Shown: positions 20,441 through 31,440, counted from the stretch's first letter. The stretch is 64,000 bases of DNA from Symbiodinium kawagutii (GCA_009767595.1 VSDK01011733.1:134077-198076); one strand, 5' to 3'. Program-made: numbers and translations. Notes: a model not told the origin generated them from the letters alone.

Positions 20441-21364
20441 CCCCAGGTAGAGTGCCAGAGTGCCTGGGGCATAAGGTTGATATTTTTGTTAATTTTCTAG
20501 AGATTTCTTGTGGTAGTTTTAGAAAAAAAGCAAAAACCTCGAGAAAACCAAAAAACCAAAAAAACCAAAAAAACAAAAGAACAAAAAAAACCAAAAAGAC
20601 CAAGCCAATGGGTAGTACAGGGTCTTGGGTCCATAGTCTTGGTTTTTTTGGTTTTTTTGTTTTTTTTGTTTTTTTTGGTTTTCTTGGTTTTCTTGGTTTC
20701 TTTCAGGTTGTAGTAAATTGGTAGAGGCCAAAAACCCCAGGTAGAGTGCCAGAGTGCCTGGGGCATAAGGTTGATATTTTTGTCAATTTTCTAGAGGTTT
20801 CTTGTGGTAGTTTTAGAAAAATAGCAAAAACCTCGAGAAAACCAAAAAAACCAAAAAAACCAAAAAAAAACCAAAAAACCAAAAAAAGTTTTTTTGGTTT
20901 TTTTGGTTTTCTTGGTTTTTTTGGTTTTTTTGGTTTTTTTGGTTTTCTTGGTTTTCTTGGTTTTTTTGGTTTTTTTCCTGGTTTCTTTCAGGTTGTAGTA
21001 AATTGGTAGAGGCCAAAAACCCCAGGTAGAGTGCCAGAGTGCCTGGGGCATAAGGTTGATATTTTTGTTGATTTTCTAGAAGTTTCTTGTGGTAGTTTTG
21101 GAAAAATAGCAAAAACCTCGAGAAAACAAAAAAAACGAAAAAAAAACAAAAAAAACAAAAAAACCAAAAAAACCAAAAAGACCAAGCCAATGGGTAGTAC
21201 AGGGTCTTGGGTCCATAGTCTTGGTTTTTTTGTTTTTTTTGTTTTTTTTGGTTTTTTTTGGTTTTCTTGGTTTTTTTGTTTTTTTTGGTTTTCTTGGTTT
21301 TTTTGGTTTTCTTGTTTTTCTTGGTTTCTTCGGTTTCTTTCAGATTGTAGTAGATTGGCAAGGG
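20441..21364. repeat. Three tandem units carrying poly(CCAAAA)/(GGTTTT) hairpins
   Basis: Each unit starts CCCCAGGTAGAGTGCCAGAG (20,441; 20,735; 21,020). It has a short palindromic head (CCAGGTAGAG...GTGCCTGGGG) and then a CCAAAAAA-rich arm facing a GGTTTTTT-rich arm. Units 1 and 3 have the spacer CCAATGGGTAGTACAGGGTC, which the middle unit lacks. All ORFs here are low complexity. Confidence 0.92.
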
Positions 21365-21664
21365 CCCACAAAGTTGATATGAAACATCAATGATCAAATA
21401 TGCACATGATCAATTATTCAATGAGCAAATATCGAAGTAAAATGCACAAAAAAGCGTACTACCGTGGTCCCCGGTTCTGAAATAGATATAGTATACATAT
21501 ATGCATATGTAAATATACATACATATAGTATATATATCTATACATCTATAAACATACATAATACATGTATATATATATACATCTATAAACATACATAATA
21601 CATGTATATATATATATACAAAGATGGTATCTATTAAGATAGTTGGCACAGATACACATACACA

Positions 21665-21760
21665 CTAGTTGGTGGTTTTCAACATTTTTATTTGCCCCAA
21701 TATTTGGATGGTTGGATGGTTGACTGATATTTTCCATAGGGGTGGGTCAACCACCAACCG
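21665..21760. mobile_element. Family E inverted-repeat element
   Basis: GTTGGTGGTTTTCAAC at the left faces GGGTCAACCACCAACC at the right, with the tag TATTTTCCATAGGGG. Related copies are near 18.15, 27.42, 27.75, 48.87 and 57.49 kb. Confidence 0.65.
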
Positions 21761-21763
21761 CTA

Positions 21764-21863
21764 CACATTCTGCCGGGTGCGCTCAAGGTGGCTGAGGAAA
21801 AAGCCCATGCAGTTGCCAACGGTTCGCTTCAGGTCTCACTGTTTTCGTTCAACAGTACCCCAG
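21764..21863 (+). CDS. Candidate exon beside a family E element
   Basis: LPGALKVAEEKAHAVANG continues SLQVSLFSFNSTPG. It starts within a few bases of the element's right end. A possible donor CAG|GTCTCA lies inside it. Function unknown. Confidence 0.5.
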
Positions 21864-22009
21864 GATTAATAAACCCCGGGTTTATAATAAGAAACCATGA
21901 CTTTTTTGGGGGACACCAGCTTGTCAATCATCCAGGGATTGATTCATCCAGTCTTGGCATCCGATTCGATTCAAGATCCAAGCTGTATTGACTGACCATC
22001 TTGTATTAA

Positions 22010-23330
22010 TGGCTGTATCATCATAATAGCTAGAAGATAGTCATTGATAATGGCTGTATTAACTAATTAATCAGTTAGTTCACCATCCATTACCAGTATC
22101 AAGATCTGTATCAGCCATTGTCAATGACTATCAATCGCTATTAGCCAGTATGAGCCATTACCATATATTGTGTATCGACCTCAACCAGGAATCACCTGTC
22201 CTAAACATTTTAAGCCACTCTTGACCGCGATCACCCAATGTTTTGTCGTTATTTGTTAGATTAACCAGTGCTGGAAATTCTTCAACAGCCACAAATCAAC
22301 CACGCCGATCAATGACTTTTCATGACGAACCATTTTTCATCGAACAACGACAATTTCAGACATTTTTTGACCATAAATTGAACACCAATTCTTGACGAGT
22401 TGTTGGCCCACTGATGAACTACTTGTTGGTAGTAGCCCAGCAATCAACCATAGATTCACCAATAAGTTGTCACTAGTACATTCATCACTGCCCTTAGTAA
22501 GCTACTTAACCATCACTTATGATTAGTATTAGTTCATTACTGTATACACGAACCATCACTGACCCCATCATGGACTTATCAGTAGTTGATTTTTGAATCA
22601 GTAGTTAACCATAACCATCAGTCGATTCTTAAATCCTTAGCCAATCGATAACCAATCCCTAATCATTTGTAAAACCATGATAAAGCCAATCATGAACCAT
22701 TGTGTAAACCATTGTATGAATCATCAATTCACCATAAATTCACCTTAGTTAACCACACACCACTAAATCATTCGCTAATCATTAACTCATCAGTAGCCCG
22801 TCATTAACCCATCATTAACCATCATGAAGCATTGAAAAGCCAATCAACCACTATTAACCATCATCAACCATCATTTAACCACTAGTTAGCCATTAGCCAA
22901 TCGACTATTTATTGAGAAGCTACTAGTCAACTACTCAACCAACCACTCAACCAACCACTCAACCAACCACTCAACCAACCAATCAACCAACCAATCAACT
23001 AGTCAGCTACTATTAGACTAATATCCATGAGTCAACCATTCAACCATTCGGTTGGTTAACCGCTGGTCAACCACTGGTCAACCAATCAACCAACAAACCA
23101 CTAGTTAACCACTAGTTAGATCAACTTAAGCCAATCAACCAAGCAATAAACCAAGTGCCACTAGTTAACCACTAGTTAGATCAACCACTAGTTAGATCAA
23201 CTTAACTAGTTAGATCAACTCAACTAGTTAGATCAACTTAACTCATTAGATCAACTTAACTCATTAGATCAACTTAACTAGTTAGCATCATTAGCCAATC
23301 AACCAAGCAATCAACCACTCCACGTCCGGC
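22010..23330. repeat. AACCATCA / AACCAACCACTC tract with 18-bp tandem block
   Basis: A long AACCATCA-sense tract leads to the 23.34-kb exon. Within it (AACCAACCACTC)n lies at about 22,934-22,998 and CTAGTTAGATCAACTTAA-type 18-bp repeats at about 23,110-23,285. Confidence 0.75.
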
Positions 23331-23338
23331 TCTGCGAG

Positions 23339-23432
23339 GTCCTGCTCGACAAAGAAACTGCCCGAGGGCATCGGTGATGCTGCGGACGCCGTGCTGCTCT
23401 TCGGTGCGCCGCCGCGGCAAGCCGCGGAAGCG
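23339..23432 (+). CDS. Candidate exon with GTAGTG donor
   Basis: SCSTKKLPEGIGDAADAV continues LLFGAPPRQAAEA to GAAGCG|GTAGTG. GC3 is strong. The repeat sense flips from AACCATCA upstream to TAGTGGTTATT downstream. Confidence 0.55.
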
Positions 23433-23460
23433 GTAGTGGTGGGTAGACTTCCAGGGATGG

Positions 23461-23800
23461 TACTGCACTACTAGTGGTTATTAGTGGCTATTAGTGGCTA
23501 TTTATGGCTATTTATAGTGGTTGTTAGTGGTTGTTAGTGGTTGTTAGTGGTTGTTAGTGAGTATCAGTGGTGCATTACCATTTCTTAATAATGGTTAAGA
23601 GTGGTTTTATTAGTGGTCAATAGTGGTTATTAGTGGTTATTCGTAGTAAATTCATATTGTTAATGGTGGTTGTTGGTGGTTGATAATGGTCAATAGTGGT
23701 AGATTAGGCCGGTTAACTATGGTGAATAATGATGAATTATGGTCAATAGTGGTGAGTAGTCAGGAGTAACCACACAGTGATTGAGAGACGTAGTGCTTAT
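23461..23800. repeat. TAGTGGTTATTAGTGG tract
   Basis: Plus-strand TAGTGGTTGTTAGTGG repeats follow the exon, the opposite sense to the upstream tract. Confidence 0.7.
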
Positions 23801-24058
23801 CAGTAGTGGTTAATAAATGCATATGCATTACGGAACTTGTCGTTTGAAAACATATTCTCTACACTCCCGGAAAGTAACATAGACCCTACCAAATAGGGGT
23901 TGGAAGATTGGTTTCCTATTTGGATACCCCTCTGTTAGGGTCAAGCTGTTAGTTTCCTGGAGTGTATTTCCGTGCCAATGTCACCATGCACGGATCGGTC
24001 AAATTGTCTTCCCGCTGATCCACGGGTCCCACAGGTTCGTCCGGGTCGGACCTGTGAG

Positions 24059-24214
24059 GCGATTTGAACTTCCGCTTGTCCTCCTTTGGCATCGAGAACG
24101 TCTCGCAGGTGGACGTCCAGGGGTCAGGGTGGGGCCTGGCTACAGATCCTGCACCTACTTTACCCCAAGTGCTGGGTGACACTGCCAGCAAAACTCACCT
24201 GCCAGCCATGTTAG
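24059..24214 (+). CDS. Strong candidate exon, unknown protein
   Basis: DLNFRLSSFGIENVSQVD continues VQGSGWGLATDPAPTLPQ and TASKTHLPAML, ending TTAG|GTATGA. The codons are GC3-rich and 156 nt are open between plausible sites. The minus ORF opposite it (24,191-23,949) is probably a shadow. Confidence 0.6.
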
Positions 24215-24670
24215 GTATGAAAGAGTTTATGAATGGTGAGAGACCCGCATGGACGTGTGAAGCAGATGCATGGACGTGTGATTTGTGTGTGGGAGTATGT
24301 AGATATGGTGTGCTGATATTGTATCAGTATCTACGTATTTCGGAGTTCCTTTGGGGGGTAAACCCGCTTCAGTATGCAATATATTAATGAAACAAACAGC
24401 CGCTTCAGTAAATCAACCAGAGACTTGCATCTTAAAAATAGATACAAAAAACCTCATATTTAGCGCATTTATGTATGTATTGCCGGTAGGGCTTAAAAGA
24501 TCATGAGATATCATGAGCAAAGCAAGTACAAGTCTTTGGTTCCGAGCGTCCTTGGCCAAGGGTTCTTCGTACAATAATATTTTCCCACAAAAGCATACTC
24601 AATCGCATCTTCACTCTGATTCTCCCGGCTGGTAGCAGTTTCTAGGGGTATCCCGCTCGAGCCTTTTTAG

Positions 24671-24702
24671 TGGGGCAGCGAGAGTGGCCACCAACCCAAA
24701 TG
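24671..24702 (+). CDS. Micro-exon candidate
   Basis: The 32 nt reading WGSESGHQPK lie between the pyrimidine-rich acceptor GCCTTTTTAG and AAATG|GTAGTG. Confidence 0.35.
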
Positions 24703-24878
24703 GTAGTGTCAGCAATATGAGGTTAATCAACCAGTCAGTGGTAAGCGACAGCTAGCTTACAAGTCATTAAGCATTGACAAGCGTGATAAATCAACCAGTA
24801 TCAACGACTTGCACGGGCTCAGCATCCATGTAGAACCGTCCATTGTTGATTGACGAGAACAATGATCGACCATAGGAT

Positions 24879-24985
24879 GGTTTCTCAAGTCATAGGGGTG
24901 CCCCCAAATCATCTTTATCAAAAGAATAAAAGTAATAAACCTGCCATTTGTGTGTTTACCCGCCATTTTGGGAGGTACCCCTATG
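24879..24985. mobile_element. Family D inverted-repeat element
   Basis: The ends GGTTTCTCAAGTCATAGGGG and ACCCCTATGGCTTGAGAACC mirror each other over about 18 bases. Confidence 0.65.
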
Positions 24986-25086
24986 GCTTGAGAACCCCCT
25001 AGTATCACCACTCAAACACGGTCATGAATCATCCAGTGTGGATTGATCATGCCACGCATGATGACCCATGATGAATTCCTCTAGTA

Positions 25087-25205
25087 CAGAGTGGTACCCC
25101 CTATGTAGCTAAGTTGGTTTTATAGCTAGGCTAACTACTGGTTATGGTAGAGACAACTCTAGTTGAAGGGCTGATGAACCAACTTCCAACTGGGGGTACC
25201 ACTCT
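25087..25205. mobile_element. Family B-related element with CAGAGTGGTACCCCC arms
   Basis: CAGAGTGGTACCCCCTA faces TGGGGGTACCACTCTG, flanked by TA. The interior TAGCTAAGTTGGTTTTATAG core is shared with family B. Confidence 0.75.
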
Positions 25206-25234
25206 GTACCAACCTGGAAGTCCAAAAATCTCAG

Positions 25235-25277
25235 CTGGTGGAAAGCGAACCAGGCAAAGATTCCAACTCCATACAAG
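25235..25277 (+). CDS. Candidate exon upstream of a family B intron
   Basis: WWKANQAKIPTPYK is read after AATCTCAG and ends at CATACAAG|GTGGGC. The donor is inside the family B arm. In phase 0 it joins the 25,450 exon to give PTPYK-ALFMDDEG. Confidence 0.6.
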
Positions 25278-25449
25278 GTGGGCCCCCGTAGTCAGCTAAG
25301 TTGGGTTAGTTCACTAGGGTAACTACCAGTTATAGTAGATATAACTAGCTTGCTAAGTGGCCTTATAAACCAAGTCATACCGTTTGGGGGGCCCACCTTG
25401 TAGGCCTTCCAGGGTCCCGGGGACGGCGCCATGTCCCCAACCCTGCCAG
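25278..25449 (+). other. Candidate intron containing a family B element
   Basis: The element spans 25,274-25,400 with TA flanks. GTGGGC in its left arm is the donor. Two acceptors are possible: the element's own CTTGTAG (25,403) or CTGCCAG (25,449). The second fits the strongly coding downstream frame. Confidence 0.55.
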
Positions 25450-25580
25450 GCGCTGTTCATGGACGACGAGGGTCGGATGTCTTTTGCCTGGAACGATCGC
25501 TTGAGCGGTTTGAACCCGCGGATCTTTGGTTACGAGGGCCAGCACAAGGCCAAGCAGAAGGAGACTCGGTTTTTCAGCAC
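25450..25580 (+). CDS. Strong candidate exon, unknown protein
   Basis: ALFMDDEGRMSFAWNDRL continues SGLNPRIFGYEGQHKAKQ and KETRFF to AGCAC|GTGAAG. Nearly every codon ends in G or C. This is among the clearest coding segments outside the retroelement. Confidence 0.65.
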
Positions 25581-26095
25581 GTGAAGTGATGGTGAAACAA
25601 TGGGCTTCAACCTCCAAGAAGGCCATTTAGAATGGAAATCTATCATAAACTTCAATGGTTTTATATGGTTTTTGGGGTACCCAATTTTGACCCAGGACCA
25701 TTTGTGGCTGATGCTTTGTGGTTTGCCAGAATCATTTGAAATTGATTGCCAAAAGGCAGCATCTGGTCAAATGACCAAGCGTCAATCATGAAATATCATA
25801 CTACATTAAAATGGTGGTGACCGGCGGTTAGTGATAGTTTTGGCTGATAGCAGACGATTCGCGATTATTGAACACTATATTGATCTGAATTGTATGGTGG
25901 TCATGCTAACAGCCATAATCAACGATGAACCCTGGTCATGATCACAGCCATATACTCCTGTCGATTCCACCTAGTGGTTGATCATTCTGGTAACATGGTA
26001 ATGGTTGCCATCCATCCTGTGAAGATGATACACCAGCGGTTCATTGTAGTTCTTGTTGTTGATGTGCTATCACTAGTATCGTTATTGTGGTCCTT

Positions 26096-26486
26096 GTTGT
26101 TCTTCTTGTTGTTGTTGTTGTTCTTGTTCTTGTTCTTGTTCTTGTTCTTGTTCTTGTTCTTGTTCTTGTTCTTGTTCTTGTTCTTGTTCTTGTTCTTGTT
26201 CTTGTTCTTGTTCTTGTTCTTGTTCTTGTTCTTGTTCTTGTTCTTGTTCTTGTTCTTGTTCTTGTTCTTGTTCTTGTTCTTGTTCTTGTTCTTGTTCTTG
26301 TTCTTGTTCTTGTTCTTGTTCTTGTTCTTGTTCTTGTTCTTGTTCTTGTTCTTGTTCTTGTTCTTGTTCTTGTTCTTGTTCTTGTTCTTGTTCTTGTTCT
26401 TGTTCTTGTTCTTGTTCTTGTTCTTGTTCTTGTTCTTGTTCTTGTTGTTGTTGTTGTTGTTGTTGTTGCTGCTGCTGCTGCTGCTG
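26096..26486. repeat. (TTCTTG)n array flanked by (TTG)n and (CTG)n
   Basis: An almost pure hexanucleotide array of roughly 330 bp is capped by TTG and CTG runs. Long poly(Leu-Phe), poly(Gln-Glu) and poly(Val-Leu) ORFs over it are artefacts. Confidence 0.97.
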
Positions 26487-26490
26487 CAAC

Positions 26491-26751
26491 ATGTCGATCC
26501 ACTTCATCGCAGTGATGGGCGCTGGTGGGTGTACGGTTCACAGCGGATATCACCAACCGGGGATGGTTGTCGCCAGCAAGGTGCTTAGGTGTAATGCAGA
26601 TCAACTTCCATGGATCTGGGTTGGTAAGGGCAAAGGGCATATCCAGACTTCGCCCTTCCAACTCATGTCCGAAATGGCTGAGTATCACTCCCTAGCAGGA
26701 GTGATGTTCAAGCCTCGAGTGCAACCCAGCTATAAAAGCATGTGTCACTAG
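26491..26751 (+). CDS. Weak candidate coding segment after the microsatellite
   Basis: GMVVASKVLRCNADQLPW continues IQTSPFQLMSEMAEYHS, open to TAG 26,749. A minus frame is also open here. No splice evidence. Confidence 0.28.
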   Translation: MSIHFIAVMGAGGCTVHSGYHQPGMVVASKVLRCNADQLPWIWVGKGKGHIQTSPFQLMSEMAEYHSLAGVMFKPRVQPSYKSMCH

Positions 26752-27140
26752 TTCAATGGTAAGCACAAGTAAGTTTCTTTTTGTTTGACCGCAGTTTTCT
26801 GCATTAATAATCATTCCCACTGTCAATCGCTTCATTATCACTCATTGTCGTACCCTGATTGTTGGCGACATTTCCACAAAGTGATACGCCATGTCCTGAG
26901 TTGGTAAATAAACCAAGTCAGTATAGTTATCCAGCATAAATGGAAATAACCCTAGTCCCGGAGATTATCATGTTGTTTCACTTCCATTTGCTGATTATCA
27001 TGTTGTTTCTCCAACGGCTTCACCAAATGGTGGTCAGGTTATCCCCTCATTCGTTGTATCATGATGGTCAATCAATGAACCAAGAGTAGCTGTGATTAAC
27101 CAGCATCAACACTGGGTGGATTACAACCATGAACTTAGCT

Positions 27141-27202
27141 TTTTTGGAATATCATTGATTTACCATATAACCACTACAAGTTAGACTTTTAGCAAGGGAT
27201 CT
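27141..27202. repeat. Dispersed repeat, partial copy 3
   Basis: TTTTTTGGAATATCATTGAT through TTTTAGCAAGGGATCT matches the right half of the repeats at 7,011 and 16,993. Confidence 0.65.
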
Positions 27203-27505
27203 AACAGCCACCAAGAACAATGATCAAACATTCTTAACCATTGTCAGCCCCCGTTAAGCTATGATGAAGCGTTTTTGATCATCGCTGATTAACCATCATG
27301 CTGCGTCATTAGTCATCATTGATCATCATTGACCATGGGGGTTGTAGGTCCCAAAAGGTGTACCCCCCAACAATAGGGGTTTATGACAGGGTGTAGTAGC
27401 CACCATCAACCATGACTGGCTGGTGGTTAAAGACAATCCTTATGATCTATTAACAACTGGTTGGTTGACAAGCATATTTTTCATAGGGATTGAAACCACC
27501 AACCC

Positions 27506-27649
27506 GATGAACAACGTCGCAACTTTCCATCCATTTCTCGGGGGATCACGGGCGGCTTGGGGTGGTCACCTATTATTCCCACTGAGGATGTGCTGGTGCA
27601 TCTCGACTTCGACAATGGTGCTTTTCCAAGGATTTCCCAGGATGTCTGA
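27506..27649 (+). CDS. Candidate exon directly after a family E element
   Basis: DEQRRNFPSISRGITGGL continues GWSPIIPTEDVLVHLDF and ends at TGA 27,647. The coding look begins exactly where the element ends (AACCACCAACC, about 27,503). Confidence 0.45.
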   Translation, partial: DEQRRNFPSISRGITGGLGWSPIIPTEDVLVHLDFDNGAFPRISQDV

Positions 27650-28356
27650 GGGTTGATACTGGTTAGTGACTATGGGTTAATAATGGTTGAACTATAGGGT
27701 TTTCTAGGGGTTACAAGTTATACAGGGCTTATGATTAAGCAACTACTGGTTGGTGGTTTGATTCACATTTCTTCATTTCTATTTTCCGGAGGAATGATTC
27801 ACACATGGTGGGTGGACCAATATTTTTCAGCGGGGTTGAAACCACCACTAGCTTTTGATCAGCCGACCTGGCAATGGAACATCAGCATTCTTTTGAAGGG
27901 ACAACCTAGGAACTTGACTATTTCTATGATAGACTTTCCACTGCCAGGTTAGCTGACCAGAGTGTAGAAACGACTTTTCGAGTGATCCTCCCATGAACAC
28001 ATCAGTTTTGCATCATTATGGGGAAATCTCACAGCCTTCACATGTTAGAGGTGGAATGTAGCCAACAATAATGGTACGAATTACAGATGACTTGAACGCA
28101 ACCGCCAACTATCATGAATTGCTGGCAAATTGTCAAAACCAAGGTAGCAGTTATTGGCACTTGTCAAAACATAGCAGCCACTAGCAGGAAAGAAAAACCA
28201 ATCATCAGTAGGTACTTGGTAGCCATAACATCCACAAAGCCCGATTTCAAGCAACAAAAAAACAGCACACTGCTTCGGAAAAGGGCCATGAAAAAGGCTT
28301 CAAGCACTTGAGCTGTGTTCTGTGTACGAAGTGAACAATGGTGATTATCATCATGT

Positions 28357-28458
28357 GGTGGTTTCTCAAGTCATAGGGGACCCCAAAAATGAATGGTTTG
28401 TTTCTAAAAGTGGGAAATATTGGATGATTTTTGGGGCCCCCTATTTTGAGACACACCT
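28357..28458. mobile_element. Family D inverted-repeat element, ATGT duplication
   Basis: GGTGGTTTCTCAAGTCATAG faces CCCTATTTTGAGACACACC; ATGT flanks both ends (one base of slack on the right). Confidence 0.65.
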
Positions 28459-28984
28459 ATGTATTTTCGTTGTGAATTTGGCTACTGACCGGTACTAACC
28501 ACAGATGGCGCTGTGCTTTTCACGACTGCTCGCTGTCAGGGTTAGAATCTCAGGATGAAGCTTTGAAAATCGAAATATCTTCGCGTTTTTTTGCCAGCAG
28601 GCTATCATCTTACAGCATTTTTTGCTGCAATGCCCATCATCAACACTATCAACACCATCATGAACCATCATTGACCACTATGATCAATTCTTGACAGTCA
28701 ACTTGATGATTCCTATTCATCTCAAGCATAGTGGTTAACGGTAGCTATTTACCAGGCTTCATGTAGGGTTGATGACGGTTGATGGCCAGGGTTGATGATT
28801 GATGCTTGAGGTTCTAGCTCGAGGTCTTTTCCACAAACTTGGCTGTTTTTGGATCGCTTTTTGGATCTAGCTGTGCGATGTGCGCCCCCTTCCTACGAGC
28901 GAACGGTGAATCATCATGGATTATCCAGCGAGTTGTTGGATCGCCGGAGGGGACGGCGATTTTCATACCCTGGAGGACCTAGCC

Positions 28985-29135
28985 AGGGTTTGGAATGGTC
29001 CTCCAGGTTGAGGTAGGGTCGCTCCACAAAGGTGATAGGTTTGGTCTGGGTACCGTCAGCTTCGCTGTTGAGCGTCTCAGTTTTGAGTGCATCGAACTTT
29101 GTTTTCTTGGAAGATCCCCTGCAATTCTGCTCTCC
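28985..29135. CDS. Coding island, strand unresolved
   Basis: The plus frame VLQVEVGSLHKGDRFGLG and the minus frame KFDALKTETLNSEADGTQ (continuing KPITFVERPYLNLEDH) are both open. The minus reading has an acceptor (AATTGCAG) and a donor (CCAGG|GTATGA). A CCTGGAGGACC inverted repeat lies at its left. Confidence 0.35.
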
Positions 29136-29356
29136 GCCTCTGTTTTACATGTTATTGTTTCTCATTATTATTTTCATCATTTTTATTTATCACTAATATT
29201 TATCATTACTATGTGTCATTATCATACAACTATTAAAACCATTATCATTGTAACCATTATCATTATAACCATTATCATTACACCCATTTTCATTATCGTA
29301 TAACAAGATGCAACTTTTGAACATGTTTGGGACAGCCCTCTCCGCAGCTTGCCCAG

Positions 29357-29500
29357 GAAACCTGTGAAGGAGGGAGGATTCGGCTTCCAATGCAACGAGC
29401 CCTTTGCATCTTGGAAGATCCAGTGGTGCTGGGCGTTTTTTCGATCGAACGAAGATCCAGTTGGCACTCCCGGTTCCATGGTTCGCAGCTGGTTTCGCAG
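29357..29500 (+). CDS. Strong candidate exon, unknown protein
   Basis: KPVKEGGFGFQCNEPFAS continues WKIQWCWAFFRSNEDPVG and SMVRSWFR between TTGCCCAG and TTTCGCAG|GTGGTG. It is tryptophan- and phenylalanine-rich. Two other frames are open but lack matching sites. Confidence 0.52.
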
Positions 29501-30416
29501 GTGGTGAGTGGTAGCTCCCATGCTGGTTCGAAGCTATTTCTGGATAGTAAGGAAGGAAGTACTCAGACAATACTGGTGTAATTATTGAATGGTCATGAAT
29601 ACTTGGGCAGCGTAGCAGCACTACTTGTATCTACTTCTTATATTTCCAAATTGGAGGGGTCAGCAACTTTGCATAGCCTGACAAAGCAAAATAGTTCGAA
29701 GACCATAAATAATCATAATTTCTCCCATTCTCAAGCATAAACGAACCACGCAATTATGGTTTCTACCCGGTTGCGCAACCGAAGGACACCCTTCAACCAA
29801 GTAACATGTTTCATGTTGATCATGGTTAGCTGGTTCATTCTAATGAGTTCACCGTAGTTCACCTATTCTTCACTATGATTAACCAGCTGATTACTATTCA
29901 CCTTTACAACAGATATCCGTTGCTATTTGGCATCTGGTTATATCAGCAACAGTTACTCGGGTAAACTCACCTGAATGTAGAAAATCCGTCCATCATGGAT
30001 GGTTTACCATGGTTTAGCGTGGTTTACCTATGGAAAATAGGGAACCATGACGGATCTACCATGACCCGTGGGTCGTTGCCGGGCCAACTACAAGGCAGTT
30101 GAGTGGTGGGGAAACTATGGTGAATAATACTGATCGATGGTCACTCATTACTAGTTAACAATAATTAGTGGTTGAATAAATGGTTCACTATTTATTAACT
30201 ACTTACTTAAGTATATGGTTAATACACAATGGTCACCAAGACTGGCTACTCATATGGTTAATACCAGTATAAACACTGAAGTAATGATCGCTAAGACTGG
30301 TGGTCACCAACACTGGCCCAACCAGCCAATTGTCACTCATGGTTAAGGGTAACTCAAGATTAATTTTGTTAGTGGTTAAAAGTTGAGATTCGTCATCGTA
30401 CAAGCAATCGTTATAT

Positions 30417-30540
30417 GGGTGTGGGTCAGTTCACCCTTAATCCCCCTGGTTCCCTATCAATCACGATTGTTTTCCCACCATTATTGTTGGTGAACTCATC
30501 CCCATGAAATTGGTTGGTTAAAGCCTTGACCCAGCTCGCC
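30417..30540. mobile_element. Family A element, ATAT duplication
   Basis: GGGTGTGGGTC and GACCCAGCTCGCC ends are flanked by ATAT. Removing it gives VEIRHRTSNRYIAGIFL across the site, though the flanking frame is short. Confidence 0.72.
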
Positions 30541-30655
30541 ATATAGCTGGTATATTCCTTTATTAACCATCATTAATGGTTGTAACGATTAGTAACTAAT
30601 CGAGGAATACTCATGGCCACATTTGCAACCGCTGCTGAGTGACCCTCAACTCCAG

Positions 30656-30803
30656 CCGTAGCTTTGGGTCTGACCTTCCAGAGGCCATGTATCCCCCGAC
30701 CTACAAGCGCAAGGGTGGTCAGGCACAGTGGCAGCGAGGGAGACCCCACGTGACTATGAAGTCCCTGCAGCTTCGGGTCGGCAAAATCATGGGGCGATCA
30801 TGA
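30656..30803 (+). CDS. Candidate exon, basic protein
   Basis: RSFGSDLPEAMYPPTYKR continues KGGQAQWQRGRPHVTMKS and LQLRVGKIMG after the acceptor CAACTCCAG. It ends at TGA 30,801 unless an earlier donor is used. The retroelement lies 380 bp downstream. Confidence 0.5.
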
Positions 30804-31043
30804 TGGACCAAGGGGTAGCCATCATCACCCAACAATGAAGCATGATTCGCCAGCAACGAATCAACATAAACCAACAACTCATCATTTTTAGCCAACAAAG
30901 CATCATGAATGTTAATCCTGGATGAAGCGAGCCACCCGTGGTTGATGAATAGAGGGTATCTGCAGTATCCCCCCAAGTTCGCCAACTGGTTTCTCATCAA
31001 GCCATGGTCCAAATTCAGCGACCTTTGGAATTAGTAACCATTA

Positions 31044-31141
31044 TGGTTGCTTATTATTAACAATTATCATTAGCCTATGGAATGGTCATCATTAATAGGC
31101 TAATGATAATTGATAATAATAAGTTAATAATAAGCAACATT
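31044..31141. repeat. AT-rich near-perfect palindrome
   Basis: TTGCTTATTATTAACAATTA...AGCCTAT faces ATAGGCTAATGATAATTG...AATAATAAGCAA. It could be a small hairpin element. The copia insertion is about 40 bp away. Confidence 0.75.
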
Positions 31142-31179
31142 ATAATAACTAGCCTATAAGCATCATTCGTTTTACCATT

Positions 31180-31184
31180 ATATC
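31180..31184. repeat. Target-site duplication (ATATC), left copy
   Basis: The five bases ATATC precede the left LTR and recur directly after the right LTR. A 5-bp duplication is the usual footprint of copia integrase. Confidence 0.9.
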
Positions 31185-31376
31185 TGCGGAAGCTGGCAGC
31201 AACTGATCAAAGAATCACACTTCACAGTGGGAAAGCCTCACAGGCTCACAGTTCCAGCAACGCTCTTTTCACTCCATCCGAAAGCCGATGTGAAATGGCT
31301 TCAAGGGCCCTTTGGTCCAGATGGCCACGCGGATACACAACCCTCATGGTCATGTCACATGGCACAGGAATTTACA
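31185..31376 (-). repeat. 3' LTR of the copia element, 192 bp
   Basis: This is an exact copy of the 5' LTR at the downstream end in element orientation. It lies next to a purine-rich tract that should prime plus-strand DNA synthesis. Its far end abuts the left ATATC duplication. Confidence 0.93.
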
Positions 31377-31389
31377 CGCCCTCTATCCT
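31377..31389 (-). other. Polypurine tract next to the 3' LTR
   Basis: Read on the minus strand, the bases before the 3' LTR are AGGATAGAGGGCG. This purine-rich run is in the expected place for plus-strand priming. It is short and imperfect. Confidence 0.5.
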
Positions 31390-31440
31390 AGTGGGCATGG
31401 AACCATAAGGTTCATACTGGCCTGCTCGACCATAGTCAAC

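Noticed and set aside
20334..21397. Lys/Asn/Gln-rich and Phe/Gly-rich ORFs up to 194 codons
   Set aside because: They are readings of the CCAAAA/GGTTTT arms.
22920..23285. Regular AACCAACCACTC and 18-bp repeats as a CRISPR array
   Set aside because: No unique spacers between repeats, and the window is eukaryotic.
26041..26688. Long ORFs of 141-216 codons on both strands over the TTCTTG array
   Set aside because: They translate a simple repeat in every frame and have no unique sequence beyond short tails.
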